Assembly (NCBI GenBank): GCA_937136425.1
Contig: CAKZON010000023.1
Coordinates: 1 to 58,615, forward strand
DNA length: 58,615 nucleotides
Source of the DNA: an uncultured Crocinitomix sp.
GTDB taxonomy: Bacteria; Bacteroidota; Bacteroidia; Flavobacteriales_D; Crocinitomicaceae
Direction: 5' to 3'
A program made the translations under genes and the position numbers. Below are positions 25,235-33,420 of this stretch, one piece after another; within the stretch, counting starts at the first letter, position 1, and each line of letters begins with the position of its first letter. The notes below the pieces were generated by a model that was given only the letters and a program-made list of their open reading frames with translations, did no database searches and had not been told where the DNA came from.

Positions 25235-25290
25235 TACCAAGTACCAAGTACCAAATACTAAGTACCAAATACTAAGTACCAAGTTCTAAA
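25235..25290. repeat. Heptamer tandem repeat (TACYAAR)8
   Basis: Eight 7-bp units: TACCAAG, TACCAAG, TACCAAA, TACTAAG, TACCAAA, TACTAAG, TACCAAG, then a degenerate TTCTAAA. It ends 5 bp before the stop codon of the - strand aldehyde dehydrogenase gene, so it lies in that gene's 3' untranslated region. The structure is like the short tandemly repeated repetitive sequences known from cyanobacteria. Confidence 0.9.
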
Positions 25291-25295
25291 AAAAA

Positions 25296-26660
25296 CTACT
25301 TCTGTCCCATTAGAAACTTAACCCACTTTAATTTTTTTGCAGAGCGTGGGGCATATTTTAAATCTAATTCAAACCAGGTAGGTTTATCAATCACACTTTT
25401 ATAATGCGAAAAAGCTTTAAAACCACTTTCACCGTGATATGAACCTATTCCACTTTCTCCAACTCCGCCAAACGGAACATGATGGTTCGTAATTTGCATG
25501 ATTGCTTCGTTGACTCCACCGCCACCAAAAGACAATTCGTTTAGAACCCTAGCTCGTTGCGTTTTGTTTTTTGTAAAGACATACAAAGACAATGGTTTAG
25601 GATATGATTTTACTTTTGCAATGGCCTCATTTAGGTGCTCATAAGTTATGATTGGCATAATTGGACCAAAAATTTCTTCTTGCATCACCGCGTCATCAAA
25701 GCTTACATTATCCATCACTGTTGGGGCCATGCACCGCTCTGCTTTATCTATTTCACCTCCAATTATAACTTTTGCCGGATCAATCATCTTTGCAAGACGG
25801 TCCAGGTTCTTTTCGTTAATGATTTGAACATAGTTATCATTGTTAGTAGCATACTCGGCTTGTTCAATTTCTTGCTTAACCAAATCAATAAATGCGCTTT
25901 TTACTTTAGCGTCAATTAGGATATAATCAGGAGAGATACAGGTTTGCCCTGCATTTAAAAACTTGGCCCATACGATCCGTTTTGCAGCCATTTTTAAATT
26001 AGAATCAGCTGTGATTATTGCGGGGCTTTTGCCTCCAAGCTCCAGTGTAACTGGCGTTAAGTTTTTGGCTGCGGCTTGGTAAATAATTTTACCTACAGGA
26101 ACGCTCCCTGTGAAGAATATTTTGTCCAACTTTTCTGTTAGAAGAGCAGTTGTTTCTGTAACGCCTCCTTCAACCACGTGTAGATAATTGGCATCAAAAT
26201 TTTCATTAATGATTTTAGCCATTGCACGGCTAGTGTTTGAAGGTAACTCGCTAGGTTTTAAAATTACTGTGTTTCCGGCAGCCATTGCTGCTATTACAGG
26301 TGCTAATGATAGCAAATAAGGATAATTCCATGCTCCAATAACTAATGAAACACCTAGTGGTTCGGGAATTACATATGTTTTTGCTGGAAAATTAATAAGG
26401 TTTGTACGTGCTCGTTTAACCTTTGACCATTTTCCAACTTTTTTTATGGCTTCTGAAATATCATGATATACAAAGGATAATTCAGTGCTATAGGTGTCAA
26501 ATTCTGACTTTTTAAAATCTTGGAAAATAGCCTCATAAAGCAACGCTTCATTTTGTTTTAAAACCGTTTTTAGTTTTTTTAATTGTGCTTTCCTAAATGC
26601 AACATTTTTGGTTGCATTCGTGTTGAAGTATTCTCTTTGATTATGGATGAGTTCTTTCAT
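25296..26660 (-). CDS. Aldehyde dehydrogenase, class 3-like
   Basis: NAD(P)+-dependent aldehyde dehydrogenase of 454 residues, the short form seen in class 3 and fatty-aldehyde enzymes. Catalytic residues are visible: Asn112 in WNYP, Glu207 in LELGGKSP and Cys241 in NAGQTCISPDY; FFTGSVPVGK binds the cofactor. The C-terminus is hydrophobic/basic (KWVKFLMGQK), perhaps for membrane contact. It oxidises medium- or long-chain aldehydes to acids. It overlaps the VOC gene at ATGA (26657-26660), so the VOC protein is translated first in the same operon. Confidence 0.9.
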   Translation of the reverse strand: MKELIHNQREYFNTNATKNVAFRKAQLKKLKTVLKQNEALLYEAIFQDFKKSEFDTYSTELSFVYHDISEAIKKVGKWSKVKRARTNLINFPAKTYVIPEPLGVSLVIGAWNYPYLLSLAPVIAAMAAGNTVILKPSELPSNTSRAMAKIINENFDANYLHVVEGGVTETTALLTEKLDKIFFTGSVPVGKIIYQAAAKNLTPVTLELGGKSPAIITADSNLKMAAKRIVWAKFLNAGQTCISPDYILIDAKVKSAFIDLVKQEIEQAEYATNNDNYVQIINEKNLDRLAKMIDPAKVIIGGEIDKAERCMAPTVMDNVSFDDAVMQEEIFGPIMPIITYEHLNEAIAKVKSYPKPLSLYVFTKNKTQRARVLNELSFGGGGVNEAIMQITNHHVPFGGVGESGIGSYHGESGFKAFSHYKSVIDKPTWFELDLKYAPRSAKKLKWVKFLMGQK

Positions 26661-27004
26661 TTATTCTTTAATTCAATTTTTCTGCCATCCAAATCTTGAA
26701 GCACAGCAATTGCTCCCCATTCGGTATGTTTAATTGGGCTGCTTATGATCCAATTTGAATCTGATAATTGTTCAATTAAGGCATCAAGATTTGCTACTTC
26801 AAAACCTATTCTAATGCGGGTATCAATGCTGCTGTTTTTATCTTGAATTGGATAAATTTCAAATACCTGTCCATTTAATTCTGCCGCATAATGATGAGGG
26901 CCATTTCCATGTTTGTGAAATGAAAATTCCATTCCTAAAGCAGTGTATTGAGCAGATAATGCTTGAGGACTATGAGAACGAATGACAAGTAAATTAATAT
27001 TCAA
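26657..27004 (-). CDS. VOC (glyoxalase/bleomycin resistance) family protein
   Basis: Protein of 115 residues with the beta-alpha-beta-beta-beta modules of the vicinal oxygen chelate fold. The second module ends in WGAIAVLQDLDGRKIELKNK, where the DxDGxxxEL pattern provides the Glu metal ligand. NGPHHYAAELNGQVFEIYP in the first module supplies His and Glu. The enzyme activity is unknown. Its stop overlaps the aldehyde dehydrogenase start, so an aldehyde or epoxide metabolic link is possible. Confidence 0.8.
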   Translation of the reverse strand: MNINLLVIRSHSPQALSAQYTALGMEFSFHKHGNGPHHYAAELNGQVFEIYPIQDKNSSIDTRIRIGFEVANLDALIEQLSDSNWIISSPIKHTEWGAIAVLQDLDGRKIELKNK

Positions 27005-27061
27005 AATAGTGTTTATCTATTTGACTAAAATATGGTTTTATAAACCTTGCTGAGCAATCAT

Positions 27062-27391
27062 TTACTCAACTTCAATAATTGTAAAGGTAGGCGGTTTAAA
27101 TTTTTGGTGCAAACGATCTATGATTATTTCTTTTCGATCCTGTGCCCAATCCGGATAAGAGGACCAGTCTTTCTTGATATATAGAATATGTCGTGGTGCA
27201 TTTTTTGAGTACCATTCACTATCAAATTGAATGCTTCTCCAATTTCCTTCAATAAGCTCAGCATAAAAATGGGCTTCCTTTCCTTCGCGATAGGTTTTCC
27301 ATCCTTGTTTAATTTGTTTTTTTGTAGCAAATGTTGCGTTGATCGTTAGCGCGGTTAATACGAATCCAATAAGAACAAGAGCCAATGTCAT
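27062..27391 (-). CDS. Hypothetical membrane-anchored protein
   Basis: Protein of 109 residues with one hydrophobic N-terminal helix (about 3-20, LALVLIGFVLTALTINATF) that is either an anchor or an uncleaved signal, followed by a basic and aromatic soluble part (KQGWKTYREGKEAHFY...YPDWAQDRKEIIIDRLHQKF). No family recognised. It overlaps the ATP-grasp gene at ATGA (27388-27391) and so is coupled to it. Confidence 0.7.
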   Translation of the reverse strand: MTLALVLIGFVLTALTINATFATKKQIKQGWKTYREGKEAHFYAELIEGNWRSIQFDSEWYSKNAPRHILYIKKDWSSYPDWAQDRKEIIIDRLHQKFKPPTFTIIEVE

Positions 27392-28107
27392 GATGTGCTA
27401 GTATTTATAGTTGCGGCTTGGATTGCATTAATTACTTTATTTGGATTGCAACCATTGAGGCCTGCTCCCCAAGTTGCGTTTAATTCAATTATAAACCAAC
27501 CGTCAGCATTGTTGTAGCCAACGTCTAAAACATACGTTTTTGGCAGATTGATTGACTTGTTGATTAGAAAATTAGAAATAAAATCAATAGCCGTTGCAAC
27601 TTCACCATTGCCTTCATATATAGCAACATCAAGAATTTTATTGTTTAAAATGAATGCACGAGCTTCGCATTCAATTGCAATCACAGCAGAAGTTATTAGT
27701 TCTTCATTTGGGTTAATTCCTGTTAAGGCGGTTTCTAATTCATTAAATGTGGCATAAACTTTAGATTGAAAAAGCTTGGGTTGAACTGGCTTGATGAACC
27801 TAGGATAAATCAATTGGTTTAATGCGTTATGGCGGATAATTTTTATTGGGCGTTTAATCCAATTGTTCGGTATTTCAGCAATCAATGCATCATTCGGACT
27901 GATTAATTCAACTTTTAAAACTTGTGCTAGAACTAGAGAAAACGTATCATTTCCATAAATAGTAATTGAGGAATTAGGATTTAATTTAGGTGGTTCCCAA
28001 AATTTACCAATACGAAGGACAGTTCCTCCCAATTTGTCCCATAATTTTGCGATTGATTCACGTTCAACATCTACCTTTTCAGGAATCAATAGTACCTCAT
28101 TATTCAT
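27388..28107 (-). CDS. ATP-grasp enzyme, DUF4343/R2K-like
   Basis: Protein of 239 residues. The C-terminal half carries ATP-grasp features: IECEARAFILNNKILDVAIY, then YVLDVGYNNADGWFIIELNATWGAGLNG, where the conserved Glu/Asn bind Mg-ATP and the Arg holds phosphate. The N-terminal half has FIKPVQPKLFQSKVY, a Lys-containing ATP-binding strand. It resembles the R2K clade (DUF4343), predicted to ligate amino acids or peptides onto proteins. It is sandwiched by ATGA overlaps between a tiny ORF (28104-28268) and the 109-residue membrane protein. The substrate is unknown. Confidence 0.72.
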   Translation of the reverse strand: MNNEVLLIPEKVDVERESIAKLWDKLGGTVLRIGKFWEPPKLNPNSSITIYGNDTFSLVLAQVLKVELISPNDALIAEIPNNWIKRPIKIIRHNALNQLIYPRFIKPVQPKLFQSKVYATFNELETALTGINPNEELITSAVIAIECEARAFILNNKILDVAIYEGNGEVATAIDFISNFLINKSINLPKTYVLDVGYNNADGWFIIELNATWGAGLNGCNPNKVINAIQAATINTSTS

Positions 28108-28268
28108 ACTGTAACAATTCTGTTTTGTATTTGCTCAACTAATTCTTCTTCTTTCTCTTGAAAGGTTATCGTTTTGTTGCTGCCATAATGACTGTAGGCT
28201 AGTACTGATACACAGTCAGTACCTAGAGCAAAATTGTATTTCATTGATGTAGAGAGGATAACGCACAT
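28104..28268 (-). CDS. Small protein (46-54 aa) coupled to the ATP-grasp gene
   Basis: Short reverse-strand ORF from ATG 28268, or from the internal ATG 28244 (46 residues, MKYNFALGTDCVSVLAYSHY at its start), to the TGA at 28104-28106, which overlaps the next ATG as ATGA. The tail is charged and helical (TFQEKEEELVEQIQNRIVTV). No family recognised. The ATGA junction, good composition and lack of any other explanation for these 165 bp argue that it is real. It might be a partner or substrate of the ATP-grasp enzyme; that is a guess from position. Confidence 0.6.
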   Translation of the reverse strand: MCVILSTSMKYNFALGTDCVSVLAYSHYGSNKTITFQEKEEELVEQIQNRIVTV

Positions 28269-28276
28269 TTATAATA

Positions 28277-28729
28277 CTACTCTGCTTCTGCTAAATGCAA
28301 GGACAATCGGTCAAATGCGCTTCCCCAACCATTGTAGATCCCCATTTTTTCTTGCTGAATTTTATATTCTTCAGTGGCATGAATCACGTTAAAGGTGAAA
28401 GCTGTTTGCTCTCCTTTATCTTCAAGAATTATTTCTAAAACAACTCCTTCTGTCATTGGTTTAAAATCAGCTGTAGTAATAATCTTTGTCATTGGTGTGA
28501 TTTCAGAATAGGTACCTTCTGAGATGAATTGGTTTCCATCAGGCATTGGCATAACGTATTTCCATTTTCCACCTACTTCAAAATTATGATCAATAATGTC
28601 AATTTTCATCCCTTTTGGTCCCCACCAATGTGCTAAATGTTCTGGACTTGTCCATGCCTCCCATACAAGGGCGATAGGAGCGTCAAAAGTTCTGCTAATT
28701 GTTACGGTACGGTTTTCTGCTGTGCTCAT
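28277..28729 (-). CDS. SRPBCC/AHSA1 family protein
   Basis: Protein of 150 residues with the START/Bet v1-like ligand-binding fold. It begins VTISRTFDAPIALVWEAWTSPEHLAHWWGP, the canonical opening of the activator-of-Hsp90-ATPase-homologue (AHSA1) group, and ends NGWGSAFDRLSLHLAE. Such proteins bind hydrophobic small molecules. The gene starts 1 bp after the ArsR-type regulator gene, a frequent pairing in bacteria, so both are controlled by the operators at 29062-29103. Confidence 0.88.
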   Translation of the reverse strand: MSTAENRTVTISRTFDAPIALVWEAWTSPEHLAHWWGPKGMKIDIIDHNFEVGGKWKYVMPMPDGNQFISEGTYSEITPMTKIITTADFKPMTEGVVLEIILEDKGEQTAFTFNVIHATEEYKIQQEKMGIYNGWGSAFDRLSLHLAEAE

Positions 28730-28730
28730 A

Positions 28731-29054
28731 TTATTGTTTTTTAGTTGCTTTTAATTCCATTAAGTAATCTTCGAAAGAATCTATACGTTCTTCCCAAAGC
28801 GATTTGTATTGTTCAATCCACATGAAGGCAGGGATTAAACTTTTAGGTTGAATTAAACAGTGTTGTTCTCTTCCTTTTTTTTCCAGTTCAATGATGCCAC
28901 ATTCTTTCAAAATTTTTAAATGTTTAGAAACAGCAGGACGACTAATGTCAAACTTTGCTGCAACTTGATTGACTGTGAGTGACTGTTCTGAGAGTATTGT
29001 AATAATGTCTCTACGAACGGGGTCAACTATAGCTTGAAATACATCTCGGCGCAT
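28731..29054 (-). CDS. ArsR-family transcriptional regulator
   Basis: Winged-helix repressor of 107 residues. It shows VFQAIVDPVRRDIITILSE, QSLTVNQVAAKFDISRPAVSKHLKIL (helix-turn-helix) and CGIIELEKKGREQHCLI (wing). The Cys residues are isolated, and no metal-binding ELCVCDL motif is present, so it is not a metal sensor of the SmtB/ArsR type; it is closer to SdpR-like members. It is cotranscribed with the SRPBCC gene and probably represses its own promoter through two repeated sites just upstream. Confidence 0.88.
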   Translation of the reverse strand: MRRDVFQAIVDPVRRDIITILSEQSLTVNQVAAKFDISRPAVSKHLKILKECGIIELEKKGREQHCLIQPKSLIPAFMWIEQYKSLWEERIDSFEDYLMELKATKKQ

Positions 29055-29061
29055 ATAATTT

Positions 29062-29103
29062 GTAACTGATTGGTTACGAATTTAAGTGTAATCATTCGGT
29101 TAC
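29062..29103 (-). promoter_or_regulatory. Two tandem operators for the ArsR-family regulator
   Basis: GTAACTGATTGGTTAC (29062-29077) and GTAATCATTCGGTTAC (29088-29103) are two copies of a 16-bp inverted repeat with 26-bp spacing, about 2.5 helical turns apart. Arms are GTAAC/GTTAC, one base off in the second copy. They lie 8-49 bp before the regulator's ATG, covering the expected promoter, which fits autorepression. Confidence 0.65.
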
Positions 29104-29129
29104 GCAAATTTTAAGTCAATTAATTTGTT

Positions 29130-29678
29130 TTATTTTTTTAATCGGAGCTTGATGCGATAGATAATTCCGATACTAATAGCCAAAAAGATGCCGGCTGCAA
29201 CTACCCACTTTGCAATTGAAAAGGCGGAAGCCATTTGTACAGTGCTTTCAGAAATAACCTCATTATTAAGTACTGAATTGGCAATACTAACTAGGTTAAC
29301 GTTTTCTCCCCAATCTAGTGCCGTTTGAGAAAAAGGGAGCAAGTTCAAGAGTTTAGTCTTATGGGAAATGGGTTGATAAATAAATGAGATCCATACAACA
29401 TATGTAAGACCATAAAGCAATGGGAATATATTGTCCCAGGTTGTGTTGAAATGGATATAACACTCAATCATTTCAGATGTGCGCACATCAAAAAAATCTT
29501 GAACTAAATCATAAGGCAATCCAAATGATAAACCTAAGGCAATTGTACCACCTTCCACTTCAAAACATTTGGCTGCACCCAAAAATCCAAAAGCAAAAAA
29601 AGCGAATAGAATTGCCGAAATAATAAGCGTGTATGCTAAGTTTGATTTTTGATAAAAGAAGTGGGATAGTTTATTCAT
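29130..29678 (-). CDS. Hypothetical membrane protein
   Basis: Protein of 182 residues with about three or four membrane helices: 16-37 (TLIISAILFAFFAFGFLGAA), one near 85-103 (FPLLYGLTYVVWISFIYQP) and 150-172 (SIAKWVVAAGIFLAISIGII), with a basic end KLRLKK. No family recognised. It follows the lipoprotein gene by 25 bp and probably shares its transcript. Confidence 0.65.
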   Translation of the reverse strand: MNKLSHFFYQKSNLAYTLIISAILFAFFAFGFLGAAKCFEVEGGTIALGLSFGLPYDLVQDFFDVRTSEMIECYIHFNTTWDNIFPLLYGLTYVVWISFIYQPISHKTKLLNLLPFSQTALDWGENVNLVSIANSVLNNEVISESTVQMASAFSIAKWVVAAGIFLAISIGIIYRIKLRLKK

Positions 29679-29703
29679 TGCATTGAAATAAAGTTGTTTT
29701 TAA

Positions 29704-30327
29704 TTAAGCATCTGCAAATTGCTCTAATGATTCTTTAAATCGCAAATAGGCGTCTTTATATTTTTCATAGGCCGTATCATTGATTGATTTTATACCAAAA
29801 ACCAAAAAAGTGCTTTCTGTTTTCGTAGAAACATACGAACGCGAATATTGGTTGGCTTTATCTGATATTGTCATCCATTGTATGGTTTGTACAAGTCCAT
29901 AATCGTTTGTGTCTGTCACTTCTTTTTCAAAGGTCAATTCTTCATTTTCTTGAAATTCTAAATAGAACTCTGGTTCGCCATTCCAAAGCGGAGAATAAAC
30001 AAAAAATTCTACTGCGCTGTCAGGAGATGTAAATGTGGCTTCATCTGTTGCAATAAATTCATAATCATCAAAATTATCAATTGGTTGGGTAGGAGAGGCT
30101 ATAAAATTTGATGGATATTCAATCGAAAAATAATTGCCATTATAAATTACATATTCACCATTCCATTCATTTATTTCATTGGCTACTGTATCAGCATGCT
30201 CAATTGAAACATTAGCAGTGCTTTCTACTTCAACAGGAATGCTGTCAGATTCTTGATTTTCTTCTTGTATGTTTTCAGAACATCCTAATAAACTGAAGCA
30301 TGCAAAAATATAAAAGAAGTTTTTCAT
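29704..30327 (-). CDS. Predicted lipoprotein, unknown function
   Basis: Protein of 207 residues starting at the ATG at 30327, chosen over one at 30399 because it gives MKNFFYIFACFSLLGCSENI, a signal sequence with lipobox LLGC. The acidic linker (EENQESDSIP) is followed by a folded domain with YVIYNGNYFSIEYPSNF, like the PsbP/DUF1795-type fold of many Bacteroidota lipoproteins. It is probably in the periplasm or outer membrane. It is the upstream member of a pair with the membrane protein at 29130. Confidence 0.72.
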   Translation of the reverse strand: MKNFFYIFACFSLLGCSENIQEENQESDSIPVEVESTANVSIEHADTVANEINEWNGEYVIYNGNYFSIEYPSNFIASPTQPIDNFDDYEFIATDEATFTSPDSAVEFFVYSPLWNGEPEFYLEFQENEELTFEKEVTDTNDYGLVQTIQWMTISDKANQYSRSYVSTKTESTFLVFGIKSINDTAYEKYKDAYLRFKESLEQFADA

Positions 30328-30471
30328 GAGACTTATTGTTTTTTTTATCGTCTTATTAATGCTGTATTGAAATCGTTGAATACAAACGAAAATAACCAAA
30401 AATGTTATAAACGACCTTTTTATGTTGTGAAGGGTAGGTGTGATTGAATTGAATAGACTTAATTTTGCAGT

Positions 30472-30583
30472 GCTACTAGAGCTAAGTTATCTTTTATAAA
30501 ACCTAACATATAAAAGCATTTTTAGTCATTACAATAGCTATGAAACAGAGCCCTGACATTGATATATTGTTAGGGCTTTTTTT
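30472..30583 (+). ncRNA. Candidate small RNA with orphan intrinsic terminator
   Basis: The box TAATTTTG at 30460-30467 matches TAnnTTTG and would start transcription near 30472. About 110 nt later is a strong terminator (30549-30583). No + strand CDS of more than about 15 codons lies between. The transcript end is well supported; the start is inferred. Confidence 0.4.
30549..30583 (+). terminator. Strong intrinsic terminator with no upstream gene
   Basis: AGCCCTGACA (30549-30558) pairs with TGTTAGGGCT (30568-30577) over a 9-nt loop, 10 bp with one G-U, followed by seven U. On the + strand no gene precedes it, and neighbours on both sides are - strand. Confidence 0.7.
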
Positions 30584-30712
30584 GTGAACAAGAGTTTTAA
30601 TTATTTCTAACAATAAAAAATATTTCTTTACTGGAGATTATTAAGACGTTCTTCTATAGTTAGCTGAGTGCTGGTTTTGCTAGAAGTTTGCCAAGTTAAG
30701 ATTATCCTAAAC

Positions 30713-30745
30713 AAAAATCCCGTATCTAATAAAAGATACGGGATT
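30713..30745 (-). terminator. Intrinsic terminator of the nqr operon
   Basis: A perfect 12-bp stem (30716-30727 with 30734-30745) with a 6-nt AATAAA loop, followed on the - strand by five U. It lies 28 bp after the nqrF stop. Confidence 0.85.
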
Positions 30746-30772
30746 ATAATATTTGTTTTTCAGATTGAAGGA

Positions 30773-32074
30773 TTAACCTCCAAAGTCATCAAATCTTACA
30801 TTCTCTGGTGGTACTCCCCAATCGTCGCACATATTCTGTACGGCAACGTTCATCATTGGAGGTCCACAGAAGTAAAATTCAATATCTTCTGGGGCGTCAT
30901 GCTTTGATAAATACTGATCAATCACCGCTTGGTGAACAAATCCAGTAAATCCATCACCTATTTCATCATCAACATCTTTCTTTTCAATCCAGTTATCAGA
31001 TTCTAAAGCATCAGATAATACCATATAGAATTTGAAGTTTGGAAAGTTTTTCTCTAAATCTCTAAAATAGTGAATGTAGAATAGCTCAGCACGTGAACGT
31101 CCTCCATACCAATAAGAAACTTTACGACCCGTTTTCATAGTCTTAAATAACTCATATAAGTGAGAACGCATTGGCGCCATTCCTGCTCCACCACCAACGT
31201 AAAGCATTTCTGCTTCTGATTCGTTAATGAAGAATTCTCCATAAGGTCCAGAAATAATAGCTGGATCTCCTTCTTTTAAGTTAAAGATATAAGAAGATGC
31301 AATTCCTGGATTAACATTCATCCAAGTACCGGTCTTACGATCGAAAGGAGGAGCTGCAACACGAACGTTCAACATAATTTTACGTCCTTCTGCAGGGTAA
31401 GATGCCATTGAATATGCACGAACAACTTCTTCGTCATTCTTCATCACTAATTGACGAATTGCATATGGTCCTTCTGCCCAATCTTTCTCAAATTTATCAG
31501 GTTCACCTGGGTGATCTTGTGGATGAGCTTTAATATCCATGTCAGAGAATTTTACTTCGCATGCAGGAATTTTAATTTGGATGTATCCACCCGCCTTATA
31601 ATCCATATCCTCAGGAATCTCAACAATAAACTCTTTAATATAAGTAGCAACGTTATAGTTAGAAACAACTTTCGCTTCCCACTCTTTAATTCCCATTACT
31701 TCTTCTTCAACACGGATGTCCATGTTTTCTTTCACTTTTACTTGGCAACCTAATCGCATGTTATCTGCAATTTCTTTACGAGAAAAGTGAGGTTCCTCCG
31801 TTGGAAGAATTGATCCTCCACCTGTATCAACGTGGCAAATGCACTGAACACAAGTTCCACCCCCACCACAAGCAGATGGTAAGAAAATTCCGTTTGAACC
31901 TAAAGTACTTAATAAAGTACCCCCGCCATCAACTTCAAGCTCATGCTCTCCGTTAATAGTAATTTTAATTTTTCCGGCTGGTGAGATCTTTGCTTTTACA
32001 TAAAGCAATAAACTCACTAATAGTAATGTAATAATTGCAAATACAATTACTGATATTATAATGACTTGTCCCAT
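30773..32074 (-). CDS. nqrF: Na+-translocating NADH:quinone reductase subunit F
   Basis: Electron-input subunit of Na+-NQR, 433 residues. One N-terminal membrane helix (about 4-26) is followed by a [2Fe-2S] ferredoxin domain with Cys69, Cys75, Cys78 and Cys110 (ACGGGGTCVQC and RLGC), then a ferredoxin-reductase FAD domain (RAYSMASYP) and an NADH domain (LYVGGGAGMAPMRSHL, EFYFCGPPMM). It oxidises NADH and passes electrons through FAD and 2Fe-2S to the other subunits. It is the last gene of the operon, 12 bp after nqrE. Confidence 0.97.
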   Translation of the reverse strand: MGQVIIISVIVFAIITLLLVSLLLYVKAKISPAGKIKITINGEHELEVDGGGTLLSTLGSNGIFLPSACGGGGTCVQCICHVDTGGGSILPTEEPHFSRKEIADNMRLGCQVKVKENMDIRVEEEVMGIKEWEAKVVSNYNVATYIKEFIVEIPEDMDYKAGGYIQIKIPACEVKFSDMDIKAHPQDHPGEPDKFEKDWAEGPYAIRQLVMKNDEEVVRAYSMASYPAEGRKIMLNVRVAAPPFDRKTGTWMNVNPGIASSYIFNLKEGDPAIISGPYGEFFINESEAEMLYVGGGAGMAPMRSHLYELFKTMKTGRKVSYWYGGRSRAELFYIHYFRDLEKNFPNFKFYMVLSDALESDNWIEKKDVDDEIGDGFTGFVHQAVIDQYLSKHDAPEDIEFYFCGPPMMNVAVQNMCDDWGVPPENVRFDDFGG

Positions 32075-32086
32075 TTCTATTTCCTA

Positions 32087-32704
32087 TTATAAACTAATTC
32101 CACTAAAACTCATGAATGCAATTCCCATCAATCCAGTGATGATGAATGTAATTCCTAATCCTCTTAAAGGTGCAGGTACATTTGAGTATTTGATTTTTTC
32201 ACGAATAGCTGCAATTGCAACAATTGCTAAGAACCATCCAATTCCAGAACCGATTCCGAATGTAGTAGCTTCTCCAATTGTTGAATATTGTCTTTCTTGC
32301 ATGAATAAAGCTCCACCAAGAATAGAACAGTTTACAGCAATTAGTGGAAGGAAGATTCCTAATGCACCATAAAGTGCAGGAGCAAATTTCTCAACCAACA
32401 TTTCAACCAACTGAACAATAGAAGCAATTACTGCAATGAACATGATGAAAGAAAGGAAACTTAAATCCATATCAGCATATTCAGCACCTAACCATTCTAA
32501 AGCTCCAGCTTTTAATACATAATTTTCTAATAACCAGTTAACAGGAACTGTAACTCCTAATACGAAGATTACTGCCGCACCTAAACCAACTGCTGTTTTA
32601 ACGGTTTTTGATACCGCCAAGTAAGAACACATGCCTAAGAAATAGGCGAAAATCATGTTCTCAATAAAAATACCTTTTAAGGCTATGTTAATATAATCTA
32701 CCAT
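32087..32704 (-). CDS. nqrE: Na+-translocating NADH:quinone reductase subunit E
   Basis: Integral membrane subunit of 205 residues with about six helices, homologous to NqrD and RnfA. The signatures [20 protein letters not shown] and [14 protein letters not shown] carry the Cys residues that, with those of NqrD, hold the intramembrane iron centre. Na+ is thought to cross near the NqrD/NqrE pair. It is 11 bp after nqrD. Confidence 0.97.
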   Translation of the reverse strand: MVDYINIALKGIFIENMIFAYFLGMCSYLAVSKTVKTAVGLGAAVIFVLGVTVPVNWLLENYVLKAGALEWLGAEYADMDLSFLSFIMFIAVIASIVQLVEMLVEKFAPALYGALGIFLPLIAVNCSILGGALFMQERQYSTIGEATTFGIGSGIGWFLAIVAIAAIREKIKYSNVPAPLRGLGITFIITGLMGIAFMSFSGISL

Positions 32705-32715
32705 GTCTCTATTGA

Positions 32716-33420
32716 TTAATGCTCTTCAATTAATGATTTATTTCTAGCACGTTGTACCCAAATTACTAATGCAACTGCAAATAGTGCGAAAGGTGCAAGG
32801 ATGATGAAGTTATTATTCATATACCCTATGCTGTACAAACCTGTTAATTCTAAATTTGCTTCAGGGTCAACAATATTGTTTCCTAAAATTGGGAAACCAA
32901 AGAATTTACCAGAACCAAAGATTTCTCTAATTACAGATACGATTACTAGAACCATTCCATACCCCAATGTGTTTCCAACAGCATCTAAGAAAGAAGGCCA
33001 AGGTTTGTTTGCCATAGCAAATGCCTCAAAACGTCCCATAATAATACAGTTCGTAATAATCAATCCAACGAATACAGAAAGTTTTTCTGCTGGACCTGGC
33101 ATATATGCTTTTAATACCTCATTTACAATAATTACTAAGGCCGCAACAACAACTAGCTGAACAATAATTCGAATACGAGAAGGAATTGCATTTCTCAATA
33201 AAGAGATAATTACGTTTCCTAAACCTAATACAAAAAATACTGCTCCAGTCATAATTAACGCCTGCTCAATTGATACAGTAATCGCTAATGCTGAACAAAT
33301 ACCTAATACTTGTAACGTTACTGGGTTATTGTCATCCAGTGGTTCTGTTACTAACCGCTTATTTTTCTTAGAAAATAAAGGTTCTTTTGGTGCTTTAATT
33401 TTTTCACTCATGTCAACCAA
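32716..33420 (-). CDS. nqrD: Na+-translocating NADH:quinone reductase subunit D
   Basis: Membrane subunit of 234 residues, about six helices, with [17 protein letters not shown] and [18 protein letters not shown], in which the two Cys ligands for the intramembrane iron sit. An N-terminal cytoplasmic extension of about 30 charged residues ([17 protein letters not shown]) is longer than in Vibrio, as is common in this phylum. It abuts nqrC with no spacer. Confidence 0.97.
   Translation of the reverse strand: MVDMSEKIKAPKEPLFSKKNKRLVTEPLDDNNPVTLQVLGICSALAITVSIEQALIMTGAVFFVLGLGNVIISLLRNAIPSRIRIIVQLVVVAALVIIVNEVLKAYMPGPAEKLSVFVGLIITNCIIMGRFEAFAMANKPWPSFLDAVGNTLGYGMVLVIVSVIREIFGSGKFFGFPILGNNIVDPEANLELTGLYSIGYMNNNFIILAPFALFAVALVIWVQRARNKSLIEEH

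Larger units (their letters stand above)
30328..30772. other. Non-coding stretch with candidate small RNA and nqr terminator
   Basis: Of the 445 bp, the first part is the 5' region of the - strand lipoprotein gene. A + strand promoter-like box and orphan terminator define a candidate small RNA (30472-30583), and the nqr terminator lies at 30713-30745. No other ORF is supported. Confidence 0.6.

Noticed and set aside
25058..25282. 74-residue - strand ORF rich in YLVFGTW and FVFCLLS repeats
   Set aside because: It is a translation of the heptamer tandem repeats; the residues repeat because 7 bp units read in all three frames.
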